Position numbers and translations under genes: made by a program. From Ananas comosus (taxonomy: Eukaryota > Streptophyta > Magnoliopsida > Poales > Bromeliaceae), in NCBI RefSeq assembly GCF_001540865.1, contig NC_033628.1, forward strand, positions 11,753,249-11,817,248: a DNA stretch of 64,000 nucleotides. The letters run 5' to 3'. How positions within the stretch are numbered: the first letter of the stretch is position 1; each line of letters begins with the position of its first letter. This document shows, piece by piece, positions 49,464 through 58,919 of this stretch. The notes beneath the pieces were generated by a model, which searched no databases, was not told the DNA's origin, and saw only the letters and a list, made by a program, of their open reading frames with translations.

Positions 49464-50277
49464 TTTTTTGAGTCGGTGTCAAGTGTGAACGGAGTAAAGG
49501 GAAAATGATCTGAAGAGGCAACGGGGATTTGACTTTTTTGTAACGTTGTGATATTGTTCGCGTGGATAACTCACGACCTACAATTTTACCAAAATTAATT
49601 TACGCGATCTTGCGAGAGTTCTAGTTCTAGCATTAACCCATCAATTTTTATTTTATTTTTTTTAAATTATTAGCAGATGTCTTGAGCCACTCACGTAGTG
49701 CTGACGTAGTGCTTGCGTGACAGAAATAAAATTAATTTTATAATTATAAATTTTATAAAATTATTTTTTTAAAAAAAATTATAAGAGAGGGCTAAATGCA
49801 AAAAAAAATTTGAAAAAATACACTACAATTGTGTGATAACAACAGTCACTAGCACAGTTAGATAATATTTTAATACTGAGATTCCAAATTTAAAAATTAA
49901 TTGTTTAATATTTTTAATGGTAAAAATAAATAAAGTGAAAATTTTACAATTTTTTTTTAAAAAATATTATGAATGGTATAAAAGACATTTATAGCTTCAA
50001 AAATCAGGACCAACTAGGTTTTGAACCCAGATTGAAGGTTTACAATCTCATTAATAATAATAAAAAAAAAAAACTATAAAGCATCGGTAGTTATCAATAA
50101 ATAACTCATTTCAACACTCGAATAGAATATTAATTTGGATATATTTAAGCAAGACTTAACTAATTAAGGTCATGTTTAGACATCGGATTTAGTTATTCAA
50201 TAATAAATTATTTAATATAAAAATATTTTTATTTGATTAGAAATTACAAGTTTGATTTTTTTACATTTTGAAAGATT

Positions 50278-50425
50278 TTTCTTTGAGAGAGAAAAGTGGC
50301 ATACTTTTCCAGCTTCACTTATATTTTTTAAAATATGACTTAACTAAAAACATATATAAAGCAATCAGACTTCACACCTGAGGTCTCTGATGGCAACTAT
50401 CAAGCTCTGTCACCTGCATTAGAAA
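50278..50425 (-). mobile_element. SINE-like element, diverged copy
   Basis: Reversed copy: TTTGAGAGAGAAAAGTGGCA at the tail side, then CTTCACACCTGAGGTCTCTG and GGCAACTATCAAGCTCTGTC at the tRNA-like side. It matches the layout of the 38358 copy. Confidence 0.5.
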
Positions 50426-50654
50426 TAGTTGGTACTTTTTAAAAGATCTTGGCATTTATAATTTTATAGAATAATATATTTAACTTAGAGGTGATTTATC
50501 TTATATCAAAAAACTAATCTATAAGTGAAATATGTTACTCCTTTAAAACACTTGGTCATACATTTTATCTACTAAATATTATAGATATTGAATAAAATAT
50601 TTATGTATCGAAAATAGAACGTAAGTCACGAATGATGTTCGGTTTTGATCGTTC

Positions 50655-50775
50655 GGTTTTTTTTTTTTTTTTTTTTTTAACTCTTTGTCTTGAGGCCCTG
50701 ATTAATTGCCTCACCTTTGTAGCCGAATTCATATCTTCAATGAATGAAGCAGATAGCGTGCTATCTATTCTAAAA
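50655..50775 (-). mobile_element. SINE-like 3' fragment
   Basis: Contains TGAATGAAGCAGATAGCGTG and CTATCTATTC followed by an A run, matching the tail of the SINE family, here beside a T run at 50659-50680. The orientation is uncertain because two tail pieces may overlap. Confidence 0.4.
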
Positions 50776-51249
50776 AAAAAAACAGTCACGAATGACGTAA
50801 TAAAATAAAGTGGTTGCTTAAGATCAGATCTTACATAACGGCCACAGCAAATCATGCAATGTGAACGCAGTGCAGGAACAGTTTTCTGAAGCAGGTAGAG
50901 CCAAGTAGTGCTAATGAAATCGACCTGACTCAAAACTCCACCACACATAAGAAGTGCAAAAATACCTGCGAGCGTCGTCTCTCACGAAATGGATCTTCCC
51001 AAGAAGATGGTCTACGAAAGGAAGAAGCTTCCAGAACGGACAACAGTCCTCCCAGAAGGTTCCAGTAAGAATCCACAGGGAACTTTGGCATTCAGATTGA
51101 ATGATTAATTCAACAGTGAGAATGTATGCGTAAATATGTACGCCACATTTGTTTAGGAGTGAGCACTAGTATCATTGCTTAACTAACCAATGATAAGTAT
51201 ATATGGTAATGGTAATGAATAACCATTAAGTTAGAATAGTTTTGGTCTT

Positions 51250-51420
51250 TTTTTTTTGAGAGAGAGAGAGATAGGTAGCAGCATACTGTCCGCTTCGTTT
51301 ATTTCATTTAAAATAAAACTTAGCTCGAAATATGAATCAACTAGGATTCGAATTTAGGTCTCGGGTACCAACGACCAAGCCCTTTGTCTTGCTCTAGATA
51401 GGGACAGTCGGTGAATAGTT
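51250..51420 (-). mobile_element. SINE-like element, reversed copy
   Basis: Begins TTTTTGAGAGAGAGAGAGAT then AGGTAGCAGCATACTGTCCG and TTTATTTCATTTAAAATAAA. Next come the B-box complement AGGATTCGAATTTAGG and GGGTACCAACGACCAAGCCC. It is the reverse of the 38358 copy over its full length. Confidence 0.7.
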
Positions 51421-51564
51421 TTGGTCTTAAGCATTCAATTAATGGAAGCTTTTATATTGTAGTAACATTATTAATTAGTGAAACTAATTATCAAAATTGA
51501 CTATTCATAACCCCGAAAATTATGCTTAACAAATCAGCCACTGCTCACATGCATATAGTTATGA

Positions 51565-51720
51565 GTTTATTTTTTTATTTGAGAGAAAAATAATATACTA
51601 TCAATTTTATTTCTTTTAAAAAAAATTAAATTTAGCTAGAAATACCTATTAAGCAGTTAGACTTTGGATTTCTTTTAAATATTGAATTTCAACAATCAAG
51701 CCATTTATTAACCCCGTTAG
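51565..51720 (-). mobile_element. SINE-like element, reversed copy
   Basis: Starts TTTTTTATTTGAGAGAAAAA then TAATATACTATCAATTTTAT, with TTTAGCTAGAAATACCTATT and AATCAAGCCATTTATTAACC. More diverged than the 51250 copy but with the same order of parts. Confidence 0.55.
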
Positions 51721-51999
51721 ATAGCAAATCAGCTTCTCTATTGTTGTTTATGTAGCAAGCAAACCACGGTCACATAAATATAATTTCAAATGCTTTGGTA
51801 GAGATCAGAACACCAAACACAGCCCATACTGTTTGGTGTATCGATCACCATACTACAACAACTGCACAACAAAATGCCCCCACGCACAGCAACCACCAAA
51901 ACCAAAAACAAGTTAAAGCACAAACAAACACCCAACACAATACAACTTAAACCTGTATGATCACCAAATCCACACACACAGACACAACAATTCCGTTTA

Positions 52000-54900
52000 T
52001 CATAGTAAGCAGTCGGTCCTCGCCGGCAATCGGCGGAAAAAGTTCATGGGCACGGCCGGCAGCCGGTTCCGGAACCGCGGGTGCCTCATGCAGTAGAAGC
52101 CGGGGAGCAGCGCCACCACGGGGAACGGCGTCACGTAGAGCACCAGCGCAGCACAGAGGCAGAAGAGCAGGAACACGGCGGTCGCGCGCGGGTCCCTCCA
52201 GCTGACCAGCGCCTGGCACCGCTCGCCCTGCGTTGCGACGTCCCCCACGATCGTCTGTATCCTCCCCGCCACGCTCCGCAGCCGGTCGTACCTCATCCGC
52301 ACGATCTCCGGGCTGCGGCTGGTCGGGAAGGTGTCGAACTCCTCGTCGAGCTCGTCCGGGTGCGCGACGTCGGCGTGCGATATCCGCGTGTTCATGTGCG
52401 GCGGGTGGCGCGGCCGGCGGCGGTAGTTCCACAGGCCGATCAGGAAGAGGTAGAGGAAGAAGGTCGGGAGGATGAGCTCCGGGAAGCAGACCAGCATGAC
52501 GAACAGAAGGTGCACCAGAACGGTCGTCACCGGATTCGTCCAGCAGCAGACGTCGGCGAACCACTTGGCGACCGCGAACACGCCGGAGAAGACCGACATG
52601 AGCCGGAAGAAGTTGGCCTTGCTCCGCCGCATGCTCCAGAGGTGCGCGTGCGCGTCCGACATGTGCTCGACCACCTCCCGGCGGAGCGGCGGCTCCATCC
52701 GGCTCAGCCGCAGCGCCACGATCTGCACCGCCTGGTGGCGCAGCACCTCCTGCTGCACCATCGACAGCGGGCGCACGTAGTGCATCCGCGGCAGCAGCGG
52801 GCGCGAGTACGCGTACAGCGTGTCGGAGAAGGACGTCGCGGAGAAGCGGATCGCGAGGTGGAGCTCGCCCATCTTCTTGACGCCGGAGTTGTGGAGGACG
52901 AGGAGCGGGTAGGAGTGCGTGTACACGCGGCCGGTCTCGAGGGTCGAGAGCCGGATCCGCACCTTCCCGACGATCGCGTCCCTGACGGCCTCCGCGCCGG
53001 CCGGCCGCCTCTCGAGCTGGCAGTTGTCGAAGACGCCGACGGTGAGGACGGTGGCGTGGTCGTGGACGTCCCACGTGTACTGCTCGTGGAACCGCGGCGA
53101 GAGCCGGTCGACGACGGTGCGCGTCCGGACCCACTTCTGGCCGTACTTGGCGACGCAGTAGGGGTCGCAGGTGCCCCTGCCGTCCCGCGTCCTCATCGGG
53201 GTGAGGCCGTCGGCGTTCAGGACGCCCAGCTCGAGCAGCCCGATCGGATCCCTCCACAGGTGCTTCGCCGTCGGGCGGAGATCGCTGCTGTAGTGCGTCG
53301 ACTCGCTCAGCACGTGGTAGCCGCCCTCGAGGCAGAGCCGGAGGTGGAGCTTGCTGGAGAACTTCTCCTCCTTGATCGCCTCCGCGCCGCCGCCGTGCCT
53401 CTGCAGGCCGAACCACCTCGACGCGACCTCCCGCTCGTCGAACCGCCGCTCCAGCTGCGCCAGCGGCACGCGGCAGTGGCCGATCACCTCCTCCTTGTTC
53501 GGCCCCACGCGGTCCTCCACCGACAGGATCAGCTCCTCCTCGAAGGGCTCCGCCGCCACGAACAGGTGATCCTCGTCCCACCGGTAGTACGGCGGCGTCC
53601 GGCACGGCGCCACCCGCGTCTTCAGCACCTGGCTCCCCAGCTTCGCCCGGACGAACACCTCGCCCACCCGGCTGCGGTCCGACAGGAACACGTCCTGCGC
53701 CTCCACGACGTGCACCCGGACGTACCACAGCCGCGGCGCGTGGTAGACCTTCCCCCGGATGTGGACGCTCGCGAGGATCGGATCGACCGGAGCGGAGTCG
53801 GCGTGCAGCGCGTTCGGGAAGCACTCGTCGGCCTGCGTCCCGATCCACACCGCCAGCATCAGCTCGCCCTTGATCCTCTCCCCCCTGACGTTCTCCAGCC
53901 GGTACCACTCCGGAGCCAGCGGGCTGTCCGGCGGGACGCGCATCGGCACCTCGTTCAGGTCGAAGTGCACCCGGCCCACGACGCCGTCCTTCGCGAGCGA
54001 CTTATCCTTGAGCACCACCTCCACCAGCGACGACTGCACGCTCTCCCGCGAGAACGCGAACACCTCGTCCCACTCCGGGTTGTGCTTCTTCTCGAAGTGC
54101 TTCGTCGTCCCCCGGTAGTTCCCGAGCCGCACCTCCACGAACGGGTCGATGCTCCCCGCGACGTCGCGCGGGGGGAGCTCCCGGCCCTTCACGACGCGGA
54201 CGAAGAGGTAGTGCATCCGCTCCACGAGGTCGTAGGTCCCGGCCGTCCGGCCGCCGGGGAAGACCCGCCCCCCGAAGGCGCGGCCGGCGCCGAGCGGAGG
54301 GTTGGTTTCCTTCAGCTGGAAGTCGAACGGCTGCCGGAACGAAGCCGACGGGAACGCCGGCACCGACACGGCGCGGAGCGGCTCCGGCTTCATCTCTTTC
54401 ACCGCAAACGTCAACGCCGGTTCCGCCGCCACTTGCTCTCTGGAGAGGTGGAGGAAGCTGTTATTACGAGCAACGGTCTCTGTTTTGTCCGCAAGTGATG
54501 GAGGGTCCTGATTAAAAGCAGCGCCGGGCTGGATCAGAGGATCAACGGCTGGGATTGAAGAGTTAGTTAAGTACACTTTGAGGCCGAGCTCCCCCCGGGC
54601 GCGGGAGAAGAGGGAGCGCTTCTCCAAGGGGTAGTAAAGAGTGGCGGCGTCGGCGAAGGAAACGAAGGAGGTGCTGGAGATGCAGGCCTTGCCGAGGAGG
54701 GACCTGGAGCCGGTGGACCGGTTGAGGTGGAAGACGAGGGCGTGGAGGCGGAGCTCGGGGAGGGACGAGGGGTCGGAGACACGGAAGCGAAAGGCCTCGT
54801 TCCAGACCGGGCTCAGGTCGTAGTCCTTTACGGTGGTGCGGGACTGCTGGGAGTCGAAGTGGAGCTCCGCGAAGGCGTTGGCGGTGCCGTCNAGACGAGG

Positions 54901-55178
54901 GCGTCGAGGCGGAGCTCGGGGAGGGACGAGGGGTCGGAGGAGACGCGGAAGCGAAAGGCCTCGTTCCAGACCGGGCTCAGGTCGCGGTCCTTTACGGTGG
55001 TGCGGGACTGCTGGGAGTCGAAGTGGAGCTCCGCGAAGGCGTTGGCGGTGCCGTCGCCGTCTCGGGGCGGGGCAAGTTCGCGGGCGCTGACGACTTCGAC
55101 CCCCAGTGTGAGATTGCTGCTCATTCTTGTAGTGGAGGCTGGAGCAGGGGTGGGTGGAGGGTAGACGAGGGAGTTCAA
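52000..55178 (-). CDS. MCTP family protein (multiple C2 domains and transmembrane region), intronless
   Basis: MCTP/FTIP/QUIRKY-type protein, an ER-anchored protein of membrane contact sites and plasmodesmata. Single exon, very GC-rich, TAA at 52000-52002. N-terminal C2 (LGVEVVSARELAPPRDGDG, LSPVWNEAFRFRV), then PLEKRSLFSRARGELGLKVYL. The second C2 follows (HYLFVRVVKGRELPPRD, DPFVEVRLGNYRG), then the third (LWYVRVHVVEAQDVFLSD) and the fourth (LELGVLNADGLTPMRT, GTCDPYCVAKYGQKWVRTRT). The C-terminal PRT_C region has two membrane zones (TTVLVHLLFVMLVCFPELIL and the stretch after it; FLLFCLCAALVLYV) and ends NFFRRLPARTDCLL. The first start is 55178; MSSNLTLGV at 55124 is an equally good start. 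Bases 54733-54892 and 54894-55057 are near copies joined by an N, so the 5' end as printed is not one open frame. Probably an assembly fault in an intact gene. Confidence 0.93.
54733..55057. repeat. Near-identical duplicate around an N in the MCTP gene
   Basis: 54733-54892 and 54894-55057 are almost the same sequence. The N is at 54892. The copies differ at a few sites: an R or Y in KD(R/Y)DLSPVW, one extra Ser codon (VSSDPSS against VSDPSS), and D or H in LRL(D/H)ALV. Confidence 0.95.
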
Positions 55179-57069
55179 CTACTGAGCGCTCAATCTGATC
55201 AAAATGGATTGAGATATATGTATATATAAAAAGTGATAGAAGATACGGCAGAATCCAAACATATTAGCAGTTAGAAATCGGAGTCAGCATGCATTAGGTA
55301 TAATCTAGTTAAGTACAATTGTAGATCGTTTGGTTTCTTATTAGATCGAATTTTGATGTAGCAGTTCTAAGTTCACGTACTTTTTACATCCGTATCTTGC
55401 CTCACCAGTCAATTTTACGTGTCTTTCGTATTTATCACGGATGTGATCAGAGTGACTAAGTGTATTCTATCAAATAGATTTTTTAAAATGACATGGAATA
55501 TAAAATATTCTTACTATAGGTTTTAAAATACATGTGACATTTGCGAAGTGCGTATATAAATTAATCAAAATTTTTCATATATATATATATGCCAACACAT
55601 TAACGACCCCATAACAGTAGCATTTTAGAAGATCGGTACCTGCATTCATTAATTAAGGAGATTGATTTAGTAAAAAATTTTCAAGGTAAGCAGAATTTGA
55701 ATATGATGTTGAAATTAAAAAGAGTCCTATTGAATATGAAACTTGAACATAATTTTTCCTATAAAGTAAACCCTCTACAGCAGCATCAGAGCCTACGAGG
55801 TAGTCAAGTTGCAGAAGATAGGAAAATGAAAGGGAATGTAGTTCATGAAATTGATGATAAAATTGCTGTCATAGCACACAGCTATCATGCATACAATCTG
55901 ATTGTGGTCCAAAATTTGAAACAATAATATATTTCCTGTTAAACAGTAAGCAACATCAGTACTCTTCCTACCCTCTCTCTATCTGCAACAGTTAGTATCT
56001 TCACAAAATCTTAGTTTCTGATTAAATGACTGACAGCTAAGTTCAACTTACTAATGACTTATCTGTTGGGGTCCACAGAAAAGGAAAAACACTTTCAAGA
56101 ATGTCTGGAGAAGAAGTTTGTGCAATTTGTTCTGACGGGCGCAAAACCGTTATCCTGATACAGGCCACGCTACTCGTTTCAACTTTCGTCTGTTCAATTA
56201 GATCATGCGCACTTTTGTCGGATCTAATTACTACACTTGTAAATATTCTGCAGGCTCAAAATAATCATATACATTTCCAACTTCTTTAGGCTACCATATC
56301 AAGTTTGGCCTAGTGTAAAATCACGAACTAAATCAGCAAAAACCGGAGCTGAACATTTGTTTGCTGCAAAATATTATTAGTAGTGTTGTCATTTGGAGTC
56401 TTTTAGATGAGATATAGGACAGCAATTGTGTGTAAAAGCAATGAACTTGGTGTTATGTACAACACATTCCATTAAATTTAGGCCTTAGAGGAAGCACATG
56501 ATTCACTCTTTAAAATTTACTCTTAGAGCTTAAGATAATGTGACTAGGGACCACGAAGATGGAGCTAGGATTGAAAATGCAGGGCCTACACTTTGTGGAT
56601 GCTATATTCCTCTTGATCAGGACAACCAATTGGGATCAGAGAACAGGGAATATGGAAAGCAAAACATACTTATGAATGTGCATTCAAAAATGATAAATAC
56701 AGGATTAATGGCTAATCCTTCTATCCCTCTTTACATAATAAAGTTGGTTAAGGAAAATTACGCTTATTCCCACACGTTTCTCTTGCGCTTACCGTCTATT
56801 TAGTTCAGTTTCAGAAACAGCTTTTCTGTTTGATACATACTAGCCAGACATTTGACAGATAAAAAAAAGTCTAGAACTTTTACTGTGAGGAGTTCTGGAA
56901 CCTTCGCTGAATTGAGCTTTTCGACCCTATAAACAAAAAGTCTTATTTAAAACTGTTGCCTTTAGTGCGTAATTGCTTAAGAATAGTGTAAATTTCTCAC
57001 AAATAGCATACCAAGCTCTCAATTCCAGTACTTCACAACCTACTCCACTAACCATAATATAGCATCATC

Positions 57070-57205
57070 ATGCTTTTGGAGAGAAAATATAGCAAGCTAT
57101 CTGGTTCGTTCATTTTTAAGAAATATACAAGACAACTAGGCTTCTAACTTAGATTGCGGGTACCAACTATCAAGCAGTTAGCTGATTGTACTAAGTATGA
57201 TCGGT
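57070..57205 (-). mobile_element. SINE-like element, reversed copy
   Basis: Reads TTTTGGAGAGAAAATATAGC then AAGCTATCTGGTTCGTTCAT, ACAACTAGGCTTCTAACTTA and GGGTACCAACTATCAAGCAG: the tail, body and tRNA-like parts of the family in reverse order. Confidence 0.6.
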
Positions 57206-57287
57206 ATTGAATTTGGAATCATACTCAATTCCTTTTGTAACCGTTATAAACAAAATGTGCTGAAAATCATCCTCATCAATTTTATTC

Positions 57288-57445
57288 TTTCCAGAGAAAT
57301 GTAGTGAAGCCATCCACTTCAATTGATTTTTTAGAAATGAACTCAGTTAGAAATATAACGCTAATAAACTTCGAACTTAGAACTTCGAGTAACAAATATC
57401 AAGCCCTTAGCCAACTGCGCAATGCACGGTCAGTATCAGCATCAT
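57288..57445 (-). mobile_element. SINE-like element, reversed copy
   Basis: Reads CCAGAGAAATGTAGTGAAGC, CATCCACTTCAATTGATTTT, ACTCAGTTAGAAATATAACG, TTCGAACTTAGAACTTCG and AATATCAAGCCCTTAGCC; same layout as the 57070 copy. Confidence 0.55.
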
Positions 57446-57612
57446 CATATTAGGCATGTACTAATAAGTCTTTTCTCCTATAACTGATCCACAACAAACC
57501 ACTCTTAATTAACACAAATTATTTAAAAAGGAAAAGGAAAAGGGAAAGAGAACAAAATATATAGCCAACATTAATAGAAGGGAGAATCGAATCCTTCACC
57601 TTTGCCAATTAG

Positions 57613-57690
57613 AACTTCTTTTTTTTTGAGAAAAAGATAGCGCGCTACCCGCTTCATTCATTCAGTAAGTGAATTAAGCTACATGGGTGA
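57613..57690 (-). mobile_element. SINE-like 3' fragment
   Basis: TTTTTTTTGAGAAAAAGATA then GCGCGCTACCCGCTTCATTC, with the body cut short after the AAGCTACATGGG part. Truncated copy. Confidence 0.55.
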
Positions 57691-58479
57691 GGCAGCAAGG
57701 CCTCGACGAAAGGCGGAAAAAAAAAAAAAAAAGAAAAAAAAAGAAGGAGACCAATTAGAACTTCTTCAGAGAAAGAAGCTGCAATGAACAGCGACAGAGA
57801 ATAAGAAAAATGAAGGAAAAAAAAAAGAAAAAGAGAGAGAGTGAAGAGGAGAAATAATGTGGAGAGCAATGAGATTAAGTAAATAATTAAATAAAAATAC
57901 AAATATTTATATCAAGGAGACCAAAGGTCACTTTTCTTTTTTGTTCAGGTACAACTTCTTCTTTTTTTATTCTTTTTCAAATTTTTCGATGACTTTGTTT
58001 TCAAACGCAACGGTCTACTGCTTTCCATATTTTATTACCGCCTAATTCATATTTTTATGTCAATTACAACCGTCCGATTATTACTTTGCGTCTTGTAATT
58101 TTATTATAAATTAATTATATATTGTTCTTAGTAGTGATGAGCAAATTCAGAGATCTAAAAATTTGAGCTCATTTTATTTTTAGTATAACGGACTCACTAT
58201 ATTTTTGAGATATTTTCTTGGTTTTTCTCAATAATTCCACAAAAACAAGCGAATATTCTTTTGATAAATACAAATATTGTTTTTTATAAAACAATAAAAA
58301 TGTTTTAATAGCACAAAATTATATAGCATTGTTAATGCTTCTAACTAAAATTAAGGGGATTTTGTGAAAATAGTTTTTTAGTTTTGAATTTGAAATTTTG
58401 GTCCAATTTTTTTTTGTTTTCACAACTTTGGACCAATGCCTTTTTGTTGTAATACATTATTACCTTTGACCCCAAAATG

Positions 58480-58519
58480 GAAAAAAAAAAAAAAAAACTG
58501 ATCCATTAAGTTAACAAAA

Positions 58520-58567
<48 letters not shown>
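58480..58567. repeat. Long A homopolymer runs
   Basis: A run of about 18 A at 58480, a short unique gap, then about 49 A at 58519-58567. Length is unlikely to be exact in any assembly. Confidence 0.9.
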
Positions 58568-58569
<2 letters not shown>

Positions 58570-58890
58570 AGAAAATTTAGAAATTGGTCGATTCCATTGG
58601 CCACGGACCACGATTCAACGAGCACCGAAAAAGCTCTGTGATTTCAATATTGCCCTTGTCATGTTTAATTCGGTGCTCGTATTCTTTCGTAATAGTTGTG
58701 GGTACTTCTGTCATTTCAAGTTGACCGACCATGTAGTTGGGGATACGAAGTGCATAAGAATAAAAAAAATTTAAAAATTGGGTTTAATTAAATAAATGTT
58801 AATATTAATGAGCCACATAATCATCCTATACACAGAAACTTTAATAAACTATAAAGTGCCTACGTGCATACTACTACTGCTAACACGTGA

Positions 58891-58919
58891 GTGAATGAAT
58901 GAATGAATGAATGAATGAA
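58891..58919 (+). repeat. GAAT microsatellite holding the PPR start codon
   Basis: Seven GAAT units run into GGCCC. ATG occurs every four bases (58895 to 58919). The first four open only M-N-E-stop. The ones at 58911, 58915 and 58919 open the three frames, and only 58915 reads the PPR protein. Confidence 0.93.

Larger units (their letters stand above)
49398..51999. other. Spacer between GPX and MCTP with clustered SINE copies
   Basis: Contains an A run next to one undetermined base (49463), AT-rich DNA, and four or more reversed SINE copies or fragments. A 40-codon open stretch at 50989-51108 is too short to call. The last 200 bases are probably the MCTP 3' UTR. No gene is seen. Confidence 0.6.
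55179..58890. other. Spacer between MCTP and PPR
   Basis: AT-rich DNA with three SINE copies at 57070-57690 and very long A runs (58480-58498, 58519-58567). A GC-richer stretch at 58560-58750 is probably part of the PPR promoter. No gene is seen. Confidence 0.6.

Noticed and set aside
52081..54498. Very long open frames (805 residues on the plus strand and 653 residues in a second minus frame) over the MCTP gene
   Set aside because: They are shadows caused by the high GC of the MCTP exon. They are full of Arg, Pro, His and Glu, show no domain, and the third frame reads a well-conserved MCTP.
55697..56803. Several 60-90 codon open frames in the MCTP-PPR spacer
   Set aside because: No recognisable family, no splice-supported continuation, composition as in the AT-rich surroundings.
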